This document shows positions 1 to 7,297 of a stretch of DNA of 19,940 nt, piece after piece. The stretch is from positions 1 to 19,940 of the forward strand of contig NZ_CALIBH010000283.1 in assembly GCF_938045775.1 (NCBI RefSeq), in the 5' to 3' direction. The notes beneath the pieces are model-generated. The model did no database searches and was not told where the DNA came from. It saw nothing but the letters and a program-made list of their open reading frames with translations. Position numbers and translations under genes: made by a program. This DNA is from an uncultured Campylobacter sp. (lineage in GTDB: Bacteria; Campylobacterota; Campylobacteria; Campylobacterales; Campylobacteraceae). Position 1 is the first letter of the stretch. Each line of letters begins with the position of its first letter.

Positions 1-944
1 TTGTCGCTTGCGATGCTATCGCCGGTGGTGGTTAGGAAATTGCCCGTAAGCGCCGAGTTGATGCCGCATCCAAGCGCCGTGCGCACGTGCTCGCCTAAAT
101 TCCGTCTGCCGCCTGCGAAGCGCAGATACGCGCGCGGCAAGATGAAGCGGTAGATCGCGATCGATTTTAAAATTTCATCGTGCGCCAGCGGCGCGGCGTT
201 TTGCAGCGGAGTGCCCTTGATAGGGGTCAGGATATTGATCGGCACGGAGCTAACGCCCAGCTCTCGCAGCTGTAGCGCCATATCGATGCGATCCTCCATG
301 CCCTCGCCCAGCCCGAAAATTCCGCCGCTACATACGTCAAGCCCTACGGCACGGCAGTTTTGTATCGTTTGGATGCGGTCGTCGTAGCTGTGCGTCGTGC
401 AGATCTGCGGATAAAATTTTCGCGAAGTCTCGAGATTGTGATGATAGGTCTGCACGCCGCTAGCTTTAAGCAGCGCCAGCGCGGGCTTTGAAGCGATCCC
501 TAGCGAGGCGCACAGATGCAGCCGCGTTTCGCTCCGCAGCCGCTCATAGATCTCGCAGTATGCCCCTAGATCGGAGCTTTTTTGAGAAATTCCGCGCCCG
601 CTGGCGACGAGCGAGAAGCGATGCGTCTGTTCGGCTTCGTTTGCAAGCGCGGTGCTTAGCACCTGCTGTTCGCCCAAAATTCCGTAAATCTCGCAGCCCG
701 TGTTAAAATGCGCCGACTGCGCGCAGTATTTGCAGTCCTCGCTACAGCGCCCCGATTTTACGTTTATGATCGTGCAGAGATTAAATTTATCGCCGCAAAA
801 CTCGCGCCTGATCTCATCCGCCGCCGCAAAAAGCGCGCCCAAATCCTCGCATCGCGCCAGCTCTAGCGCCTGCTGCTTTGCAATCTCGCAGCCGCCTATC
901 ACGCGATCTTTTAGCGCGCAAACATAAGCTTTATCTATCAGCAT
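1..944 (-). CDS. bioB: Biotin synthase BioB, 5' part (3' end beyond window)
   Basis: Radical-SAM enzyme that inserts sulfur into dethiobiotin in the last step of biotin synthesis, in the cytoplasm. About 314 residues are visible, read from an ATG at 944-942 (MLIDKAYV...) to the window edge with no stop. The radical-SAM [4Fe-4S] motif is seen as CSEDCKYCAQSAHF near residues 68-81 (CxxxCxYC). Further family signatures follow: YHHNLETS, CSGGIFGLGE, VPINILTPIKGTPL and RFAGGRRNLGE, the last holding the conserved Arg of the [2Fe-2S] site. Family members are usually about 320-350 residues, so only a short C-terminal piece should be missing. A Shine-Dalgarno-like AAGGA lies only 3 bases before this ATG. 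An overlapping ATG at 948-946 is in another frame and hits a stop after five codons. No other biotin gene is in the window. Confidence 0.95.
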   Translation of the reverse strand, partial: MLIDKAYVCALKDRVIGGCEIAKQQALELARCEDLGALFAAADEIRREFCGDKFNLCTIINVKSGRCSEDCKYCAQSAHFNTGCEIYGILGEQQVLSTALANEAEQTHRFSLVASGRGISQKSSDLGAYCEIYERLRSETRLHLCASLGIASKPALALLKASGVQTYHHNLETSRKFYPQICTTHSYDDRIQTIQNCRAVGLDVCSGGIFGLGEGMEDRIDMALQLRELGVSSVPINILTPIKGTPLQNAAPLAHDEILKSIAIYRFILPRAYLRFAGGRRNLGEHVRTALGCGINSALTGNFLTTTGDSIASD

Positions 945-1263
945 TCATCCTTTTTGAAAAAATGCGTAATTATACAATGCGAAATTTAAAGCAAAGCTCG
1001 CGCGTGAAATTTAGGCGCAGGAATTTTGTGCGGAATTTTACGCCCTTTGCGCGCCGCTTTTGCACCGCGATTTTTACGGACGGCTCGTCCGCATTCTGCT
1101 TATGCGACGGAGCAAATTAAACTCGCTTCAAAGTTGCGGCGCAGTAAAATTTTACGCGTATGAAAAATACATAGCGAGCCGCTACCTGCGACATCCGCGC
1201 GCGATTTATCGTTTTGAAATTTTATTTTGGCTAAAATTGCGGCTTTAAATTTAAAGGCAAAAA
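945..1263. other. Intergenic region between divergent bioB and mnmG; no gene seen
   Basis: About 320 bases separate two divergent genes. I find no credible coding sequence. Three things are visible. First, the bioB promoter lies near 969. Second, a perfect 6-bp hairpin, CGGACG-GCT-CGTCCG, lies at 1077-1091; it has a T-run before it on the plus strand rather than after it, so it is not a normal terminator for a plus-strand gene. Third, several AATTTTACGC-like words recur (near 1034 and 1146). The mnmG promoter must lie here; a weak candidate -10 is TAAAAT at 1232-1237. The mnmG ribosome binding site is AAAGG at 1253-1257, 6 bases before its ATG. Confidence 0.5.
969..974 (-). promoter_or_regulatory. 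Probable -10 box of bioB
   Basis: Read on the minus strand this is a perfect TATAAT, 24 bases upstream of the bioB start codon, which leaves a leader of about 18 nt. The DNA further upstream is T/A-rich (TTTGCTTTAAATTTCG) without a strong -35, as is usual for Campylobacter sigma-70 promoters. Confidence 0.6.
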
Positions 1264-3138
1264 ATGAAATACGACGTTATCGTTGTGGGCGGCGGGCACG
1301 CGGGTATCGAGGCAAGCTTAGCCGCCGCAAAAATGGGCGCAAAGACGCTGCTAATTACGATCTTAGCCGAGCAGATCGGCGCTGCGAGCTGTAACCCTGC
1401 AATTGGCGGCCTTGCAAAGGGACATTTGGTAAAGGAGATCGACGCGCTGGGCGGTCAGATGGGGCTTGCGGCGGATGCATGCGGGCTGCAGTTTAGAATT
1501 TTAAACGAGAGCAAGGGCCCCGCCGTGCGAGGCTCACGCGCTCAGATCGATATGGATGAATACCGCATCTACATGCGGAATTTGCTGCTAAACACGCAGG
1601 GGCTAGACATAAGTCAGGAGATCGCGAGCGAAATTTTAACCTGCGAGCAGGATGGCGTTCTGCGCATTTGCGGCGTTAAGACCCATCTTGGCAATGTTTA
1701 TGAGACCGAGCATCTGATAATCACCGCCGGCACCTTTTTAAACGGGCTAATTCACGTGGGCGAAAACAAGCTGCAAGCGGGGCGCGTGGGCGAGCTAGCA
1801 AGCGTTGAGCTAGCCGAATCGCTACGGAGTCTAGGGCTGCAAATGGGGCGGCTAAAGACGGGCACCTGCCCGAGGATCGATGCTAAAACGATCGATTTTA
1901 GCGTGCTTGAGCGCCAAGACGGCGACGCGGATCCGCGCCCTTTCAGCTTTCGCAGCAAAAATTTCGCGCCGAAGCAGCTTGCCTGCTTCATCGCTTATAC
2001 GAACGAGCGCACGCACGAGATCATCCGCGAAAATTTCGCTCGCGCACCGATGTTTACGGGACAGATTTCAAGCACCGGCCCGCGCTACTGCCCTAGCATC
2101 GAGACTAAAATTTATGAATTTCCAAATCGCGACCGCCACCACGTCTTCGTCGAGCCGCAGACGCGCGAGGCTACGGAGTATTACGTAAACGGCCTTTCTA
2201 CGAGCCTTCCTTACGACGTGCAGATTGCGTTTCTGCGCACGATCAGGGGCTTTGAAAATGCTAAAATCGTCCGCCCCGGATATGCGATCGAGTACGATTT
2301 TATCGATCCTACCGAGCTTAAACACAGCCTCGAGACCAAAAAGATCCGCGGGCTGTTTTTGGCAGGTCAAATCAACGGCACCACCGGCTACGAGGAGGCC
2401 GCGGCGCAGGGGCTGATGGCGGGCATCAACGCCGTGCTTGATTTGCACGGGCGGCAGCCTCTGATTTTGCGCAGGGATGAGGCGTATATCGGCGTTTTGA
2501 TCGACGATCTGGTTACCAAGGGCACAAACGAGCCTTACCGAATGTTTACTTCGCGTGCGGAATTTCGCCTGCTGCTACGCGAGGGCAACGCCGTGCTGCG
2601 CCTAAGCGAATACGGCCGCGAGATCGGGCTTTTAGACGAGGCAAACTACGAGCGGACGAGCAAGTTTAAGCTCGACGTGCAGAGCGGAATGGAATTTTTG
2701 CTAAAAACGCAGATTACTCCTTCGAAACAGACGCTTAGCCTGCTGCAAAGTATCGGCGCAGAGCCCATTTCGCAAAGCTGCAGCTTGCAAAAAATCGCCT
2801 CTCAAAGCGGCTTTTCAAAGGCGGGCCTGCTTGCTCTGGCGCCGCATTTTGAGGGCTTTAGCGATGAGGTTTTGGATGAAATTTTAACGCAGTGCAAGTA
2901 TCATTTCTACATCGCGATGCAGCGCGCCGAGGTCGAGAGGATGAAGGGGCTGCTGGGCGTCGCGATCCCGCCGCAGATCGATTTTAGCAAGATCGGAGGG
3001 CTTAGCAACGAGATCGTGCAGAAGCTAAATCGCTTTGCGCCGCCGACGCTTTTTGCCGCGAGCGAGATCAGCGGCGTAACGCCCGCCGCGATCGATGTTT
3101 TGCACATTTACATCAAGCAAAATTTTGGCTTGAAATGA
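1264..3138 (+). CDS. mnmG: tRNA uridine-5-carboxymethylaminomethyl modification enzyme MnmG (GidA)
   Basis: FAD protein that, with MnmE, installs the (carboxymethyl)aminomethyl group on the wobble uridine (U34) of several tRNAs in the cytoplasm. At 624 residues it has the normal family length. Visible motifs: the N-terminal dinucleotide-binding GGGHAG (residues 9-14); CNPAIGGLAKGHLVKEIDAL with Cys43; GRLKTGTCPRID near 195-206; GQISSTGPRYCPSIETKIYE with Cys276; VNGLSTSLPYDVQ; AGQINGTTGYEEAAAQGLMA; and TSRAEFRLLLREGNAVLRL. Cys43 and Cys276 correspond to the two functional cysteines known in the E. coli protein (Cys47, Cys277). The ATG is preceded by AAAGG at a 6-base spacing. mnmE is not in this window. 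The gene ends just before the AT-rich McrBC island and shows no damage. Confidence 0.97.
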   Translation: MKYDVIVVGGGHAGIEASLAAAKMGAKTLLITILAEQIGAASCNPAIGGLAKGHLVKEIDALGGQMGLAADACGLQFRILNESKGPAVRGSRAQIDMDEYRIYMRNLLLNTQGLDISQEIASEILTCEQDGVLRICGVKTHLGNVYETEHLIITAGTFLNGLIHVGENKLQAGRVGELASVELAESLRSLGLQMGRLKTGTCPRIDAKTIDFSVLERQDGDADPRPFSFRSKNFAPKQLACFIAYTNERTHEIIRENFARAPMFTGQISSTGPRYCPSIETKIYEFPNRDRHHVFVEPQTREATEYYVNGLSTSLPYDVQIAFLRTIRGFENAKIVRPGYAIEYDFIDPTELKHSLETKKIRGLFLAGQINGTTGYEEAAAQGLMAGINAVLDLHGRQPLILRRDEAYIGVLIDDLVTKGTNEPYRMFTSRAEFRLLLREGNAVLRLSEYGREIGLLDEANYERTSKFKLDVQSGMEFLLKTQITPSKQTLSLLQSIGAEPISQSCSLQKIASQSGFSKAGLLALAPHFEGFSDEVLDEILTQCKYHFYIAMQRAEVERMKGLLGVAIPPQIDFSKIGGLSNEIVQKLNRFAPPTLFAASEISGVTPAAIDVLHIYIKQNFGLK

Positions 3139-3167
3139 AAACAAAATGGCAATTAAATTAAAGCCAA
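3125..3167 (+). terminator. Weak candidate hairpin after mnmG
   Basis: TTGGCTT (3125-3131, overlapping the mnmG 3' end) can pair perfectly with AAGCCAA (3161-3167), followed by GTTTTG. The loop is long (29 nt) and the T-run short, so this is only a possible terminator of mnmG. It would separate mnmG transcription from the mcrB promoter. Confidence 0.2.
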
Positions 3168-3188
3168 GTTTTGCGATAAAATGAATGA

Positions 3189-3194
3189 TATAAT
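3189..3194 (+). promoter_or_regulatory. Probable -10 box of mcrBC
   Basis: A perfect TATAAT lies 26 bases before the mcrB ATG, giving a leader of roughly 20 nt. The strong ribosome binding site AAAGGGGAG follows at 3206-3214, 6 bases before the ATG. The restriction operon therefore seems to have its own promoter rather than depending on mnmG. Confidence 0.6.
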
Positions 3195-3220
3195 TAAAAA
3201 AGGATAAAGGGGAGCAAAAA

Positions 3221-5425
3221 ATGGCAACATTAGAAGAATGCTTAAAACTAAAAGATGAGTTTAAACAAAGATGGACTTTGCAAAATGTCAAAGATATGAC
3301 TATAAACCAATATACCGGGATTGGCGATAAGGATACTTTTACATATTGGCTTGAAAGCAAAACAGAGAAGCTTATAAGTATATGGGGCGGCTCGGCTTAT
3401 AAATTTGGAATTTTTAAAAGAGCTCAAAAAGATGGCAGAAAAGAACTTAAACCTGGGCAAACTGGTGATATAGAGTATGGCTGGTATAAAAAATATGGAA
3501 ACAATAGAAACGAAGCATTTGAAAAAATAAAAAGTATAATTTTACAAGTTATAAATTATGCACAAAATAAAGAATTTGAAAAAATTGACGATATTGATTT
3601 GGGCGATGCCGTAAAATGGAAAATAGCTTTTTTATATGCACCAGATAAAACGCTTTTACGTATTGTCTCACGAGACGCTTTTGAGTATCTTGCTCGGAGA
3701 AATAATATAGAATCAAACAAGATATCACAAATTCAAAAAGAGCTAATTAAAAAGAAGCCCGACAATATCGACTTTTATGATTATTCGTTTTCGCTATGGA
3801 ATGAATATGCAAAAGAAAACGATTTAAAACAGGATGTATTAGAAGAAAAAGGAAATGAGCTGGCCGATAATAATAAAACAACAACTTATCCCCTAAACCA
3901 AATCCTATACGGCCCTCCAGGAACAGGAAAAACATATACCACAATAGCAAAAGCCATCGAGATAATAAAAGGAGAAAAAGTTGGCGAAGAAGAAATCAGC
4001 GACAAAGAAAATAGGAAAATTTTAAAAAAGCAATTTGATGAATATGTGCAAAGAGGACAAATAAAATTTGTAACATTTCACCAAAGTTATGGGTATGAGG
4101 AATTTGTTGAAGGCATAAAGCCTGTTTTAGGCAATGATGAAACCGATAGTGATAAAGAAATAAAATACGATACTGAAGATGGGATTTTTAAAAAACTTTG
4201 CAAGACTGCGCAAAATATTGAAGGCAATCCCAGCGAAACCTTAGTTTTTAAAGATAGCATGAATTTTTGGAAGATGTCTTTAGGAGACTCTCAAAATCCA
4301 GAAGAAGATTTTGTATTTGAGTATTGCATAAAAAACAATGTTGTTTTGCTTGGCTTTGGCAAATGGATTAATTTTAGTGATTGCAAGAATATTGAACAAA
4401 TTTCAAAACTTATGGAAAAAGAAAAGACGGATTTTTCAGCTATAGCCATAAACAGACTAAAAAACGAGATAAAAAACGGTGATATAATCTTAATTTCACT
4501 AGGAAACAAAAAACTAAGAGCAGTGGCTCAAGTAACCGGTGAGTATAAATTTTTAGATCGAAACGATCTTGGTAGTTTTGTTCAAGCTAGGGGCGTTAAG
4601 TGGATTTTTATACCAGATGAGCCGGTTTATTATGAAAAAATTTTATACAAACAGTTCTCGCAAATGAGTATTTATAATATAAAGTATAATTTAAAAATAG
4701 ATGCTTTTAAACAAATTTTTATAAAAGATGATCAAAAAAACGAAAAAAACTATGTTTTGATCATCGACGAAATAAACCGCGGAAATATATCTAAAATTTT
4801 TGGCGAGCTTATAACACTAATAGAACCATCAAAAAGGCTCACAGCAGATGATGAGATAATGGTGGAGCTGCCATACTCAAAAGAGAAATTTGGAGTGCCG
4901 TTAAATTTATACATAATAGGCACGATGAATACGGCAGATAGAAGCATAGCTCTCATGGATACGGCACTTAGAAGAAGGTTTGAATTTGTGGAGATGATGC
5001 CGCAGTACGACGAACTCAAAAAAATAACCATTGAAGGCATCAATATAGGAGAAATGCTAGAAGCCATAAACGAACGCATAGAGTATCTTTACGACAGAGA
5101 TCATGCTATAGGACATGCCTATTTTATCTCGCTAAAAGATGATGCGGATATATCGGAGCTAGCTTCAATCTTTAAAAATAAAATTTTACCGCTACTGCAA
5201 GAATATTTTTACGACGACTGGGAAAAGATAAGATTGGTCTTGGGCGACAATAAAAAGCAAAAAGATAGCAGAACTCAGTTTATAACCAAAGAAGAGAAAA
5301 AGGCTAGTGATTTATTTGGAAGAAAAATCGACGATATAGATGATAAAGTCTTATACAAGATAAACGACGAAGCCTTTAACAAAGCTCAAAGCTATATAGA
5401 AATTTATAAGTCATCAAGCGACTAA
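3221..5425 (+). CDS. mcrB: McrB-like AAA+ GTPase of a type IV (McrBC) restriction system, with inserted EVE-like domain
   Basis: Motor and specificity subunit that should recognise modified DNA and drive the McrC nuclease by GTP hydrolysis. In the 734 residues I see three parts. (1) An N-terminal domain, about 1-200, with YWLESKTEKLISIWGGSAYKF, a pattern I associate with McrB-like ATPases but without known function. (2) The AAA+ core: Walker A GPPGTGKT (231-238), FVTFHQSYGYEEFVEG (283-298), Walker B YVLIIDEIN (511-519), the McrB signature MNTADRS (569-575), and TALRRRFEF. (3) About 130 residues between Walker A and B (roughly 341-470) that read as an EVE/PUA-like domain: FWKMSLGD, then GDIILISLGNKKLRAVAQV, then VKWIFIP. 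EVE-type folds bind modified bases in related systems; the target here is unknown. The gene is much richer in A/T and ATA/AAA codons than its neighbours, suggesting transfer. mcrC follows after one base. Confidence 0.92.
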   Translation: MATLEECLKLKDEFKQRWTLQNVKDMTINQYTGIGDKDTFTYWLESKTEKLISIWGGSAYKFGIFKRAQKDGRKELKPGQTGDIEYGWYKKYGNNRNEAFEKIKSIILQVINYAQNKEFEKIDDIDLGDAVKWKIAFLYAPDKTLLRIVSRDAFEYLARRNNIESNKISQIQKELIKKKPDNIDFYDYSFSLWNEYAKENDLKQDVLEEKGNELADNNKTTTYPLNQILYGPPGTGKTYTTIAKAIEIIKGEKVGEEEISDKENRKILKKQFDEYVQRGQIKFVTFHQSYGYEEFVEGIKPVLGNDETDSDKEIKYDTEDGIFKKLCKTAQNIEGNPSETLVFKDSMNFWKMSLGDSQNPEEDFVFEYCIKNNVVLLGFGKWINFSDCKNIEQISKLMEKEKTDFSAIAINRLKNEIKNGDIILISLGNKKLRAVAQVTGEYKFLDRNDLGSFVQARGVKWIFIPDEPVYYEKILYKQFSQMSIYNIKYNLKIDAFKQIFIKDDQKNEKNYVLIIDEINRGNISKIFGELITLIEPSKRLTADDEIMVELPYSKEKFGVPLNLYIIGTMNTADRSIALMDTALRRRFEFVEMMPQYDELKKITIEGINIGEMLEAINERIEYLYDRDHAIGHAYFISLKDDADISELASIFKNKILPLLQEYFYDDWEKIRLVLGDNKKQKDSRTQFITKEEKKASDLFGRKIDDIDDKVLYKINDEAFNKAQSYIEIYKSSSD

Positions 5426-5426
5426 G

Positions 5427-6680
5427 ATGGCACGAATGAAACAGAAACAAAGGACGCTAATCGAGTTTGAGCGCTTATATCAGAATGATAAAAATATAGA
5501 TAAAAACGACTTTGGCGATATAGAAAATTTTATCCTTAAAAATAGCGATGAAAATGCTACGTTTTTAAAGATAGGAAGCGGAAGCGGCGGAAAATTTATA
5601 CAAGCAAGAAACTACGTAGGTGTTTTGCAAACAAAAAGCGGCCTAACGATAGAGATTTTGCCTAAAATAGCGAATAAAGTGGATAAAAATGATACCGATA
5701 AAATAGACGGATTAAAAAACGTTTTTCTAAAAATGCTAAAATCGCTTAAAGATTTTCCCTTTAAAAGCTCAAATTTAGCTGGTCTCAAAACCCAAAATTT
5801 GCCGCTTTTAGAAATTTTTATCTCGATGTTTTTACGCGAGCTTGAAATCCTTGTAAAAAAGGGAATAAAAAGCGACTATATAACGTTAGAGAATAATCTA
5901 AAATTTCTAAAAGGAAAGCTAAATATAAATGAACAGATCAAAAGAAATACTATCCACAAAGAGCGATTTTATGTAGAATACAGCGAGTTTTTAAGCGACA
6001 TAAAGATAAATCAGATCATAAAAACAACGCTTAAATTTCTATACAAAAAGTCAAATTCCAGTAAAAATCAGCAAAAAATACGCGAGTTTTTATTTATATT
6101 TGATGAAGTTTCGACGTGCAGTGATTATAAAAATTTCTTTACAAACTATGTAATAAACCGCCAAGTAAAGCACTACGAGCAAACGTTTTTATGGTGTAAA
6201 ATTTTCCTTTTAGGCAATTGCTTCACTCCGCATAAAGGCGACGATCTAGCTCTTGCCTTACTTTTTGATATGAACCTGCTTTTTGAAAGTTATGTCGGAA
6301 ATTTTATTAAAAAAAAGCATGCAGATATTAGATTGCAACATTCAAAAAAGCACCTTGTAGAAGAGCCAAGGAGCTTTAGATTAAGACCTGATATATTTTT
6401 AGAAGGCAAATTTATAGCCGATACAAAATGGAAAGTTATCGATCAAGATGATAAGGAAAAAGAAAAGAACAATATCTCGCAAGCCGATCTGTATCAGCTA
6501 TACGCTTACGGCAAAAAACACGAGTGCGATAGGCTCTATCTCATCTATCCAAAGATAGACAGCGCGGAGCAAGGGTCTATGGAATTTAAATACGACGACA
6601 AAATGCGACTTAAAATTTTATACTTTGATCTAGAAAATGACTCCAAAAATGACGAGCTTATCAAAAACTTACTAAACTAA
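5427..6680 (+). CDS. mcrC: McrC-like PD-(D/E)xK nuclease subunit of the McrBC system
   Basis: Nuclease partner of McrB; in known systems it docks on the McrB ring, stimulates GTP hydrolysis and cuts DNA. The protein has 417 residues. The N-terminal half has the McrC layout of small beta-rich and helical segments (VGVLQTKSGLTIEILPKI at about 64-81, then YITLENNLKFLKGKLNINEQ). The catalytic region is clear near the C-terminus: LRPDIFLEGKFIADTKWK (319-336), supplying Asp322, Asp332 and Lys334, followed by SQADLYQLYAYG (351-362). This matches the D-(x)n-D-x-K pattern of McrC. The start lies one base after the mcrB stop (TAAGATG), which implies translational coupling; a second in-frame ATG (codon 4) is an alternative start. 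The gene is AT-rich like mcrB. There is no frameshift and the active-site residues are present, so the system looks intact. Confidence 0.9.
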   Translation: MARMKQKQRTLIEFERLYQNDKNIDKNDFGDIENFILKNSDENATFLKIGSGSGGKFIQARNYVGVLQTKSGLTIEILPKIANKVDKNDTDKIDGLKNVFLKMLKSLKDFPFKSSNLAGLKTQNLPLLEIFISMFLRELEILVKKGIKSDYITLENNLKFLKGKLNINEQIKRNTIHKERFYVEYSEFLSDIKINQIIKTTLKFLYKKSNSSKNQQKIREFLFIFDEVSTCSDYKNFFTNYVINRQVKHYEQTFLWCKIFLLGNCFTPHKGDDLALALLFDMNLLFESYVGNFIKKKHADIRLQHSKKHLVEEPRSFRLRPDIFLEGKFIADTKWKVIDQDDKEKEKNNISQADLYQLYAYGKKHECDRLYLIYPKIDSAEQGSMEFKYDDKMRLKILYFDLENDSKNDELIKNLLN

Positions 6681-7297
6681 AGCTATCTTTCTTTTTTAAG
6701 GAGATCGAAATTTTTCGCTTAAATTGACTATTGCTTAGTTGTATATTTCAAAATGCCGGAAAAGTAGTATGGTAAAACAAGAGATACAGCAGGGATTAAG
6801 CATAGAGATGACGCCGTATAGATATCAAGAAATATCTAAAATAATAAAAATCCACAATTTCAATGCTCGAGACAACGGATTTTTTATGCTGCCGTTAGCA
6901 GAGTTATAAATGCCAACTTTGCTTAAAATGCCGGCGCGTAGTTGTGACTCGTGAATATGGCTATGAAGATTTTATTTCAATTATAAGGCGTACGGCTAAA
7001 TTTTGATGTTGTGGTAACGTCGGCGTATATTTATAGAGCTTGCTCAATGAGCGGGCATATCGTAGTCACCGAAGCAAATGGGCATCAGCTTTGAAATTCA
7101 ATGCAACGTGTGCCGTACAAGCAGACAGCTTTATGCTTTGTAAACAATGCGGGATTGAAACGAAATTTCGCGCAGATTTACGGCGGAATTTATACAGCCC
7201 GGGTAAATTTTATTCGCGAAATGAGAACGGATTTAAAATTTAACCGTTTTTTCAAGCGAATTTTGCCACAATTGCGCTCAAATTTCGTTGGGGCAAA
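6681..7297. other. Long region downstream of mcrC without a convincing gene; possible decayed coding DNA
   Basis: About 617 bases. The left part (to about 6910) is AT-rich like mcrBC; the right part drifts back to the composition of the core genes, so an island boundary probably lies here. Coding-like scraps occur: a 46-codon ATG frame (6769-6909, listed separately), and an overlapping frame open from 6899 to a TGA at 7004-7006 with no start codon, containing CQLCLKC and later EYGYEDFISIIRR. These look like remnants rather than genes. Short ATG frames further on (7040-7300) have no ribosome binding site and no family features. The 10-base word AAAATGCCGG occurs at 6750-6759 and 6925-6934. I see no tRNA, integrase, transposase or clear terminator. 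Confidence 0.4.
6769..6909 (+). CDS. Possible small hypothetical protein (46 aa) downstream of mcrC
   Basis: An ATG frame of 46 codons ends in TAA. The protein starts MVKQEIQQGLSIEM and ends FFMLPLAEL. A weak purine stretch (GGAAAAG at about 6758-6764) sits 4-5 bases before the ATG. The codon use resembles the AT-rich mcrBC genes. I do not recognise the family and see no signal peptide, membrane segment or catalytic motif. It may be a small accessory protein of the island, but a fragment of a decayed gene is at least as likely. Confidence 0.22.
   Translation: MVKQEIQQGLSIEMTPYRYQEISKIIKIHNFNARDNGFFMLPLAEL

Noticed and set aside
2068..2448. 126-codon minus-strand frame inside mnmG
   Set aside because: It lies entirely opposite a certain gene with full MnmG motifs. 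It has no ribosome binding site and its composition is just the complement of MnmG codons.
3125..3167. Confident terminator for mnmG
   Set aside because: The stem has only 7 bp with a 29-base loop and a short T-run. Kept only as a low-confidence feature.
3139..7297. Prophage or transposon carrying mcrBC
   Set aside because: No integrase, transposase, terminal inverted repeats, target duplication or tRNA site could be found at either edge.
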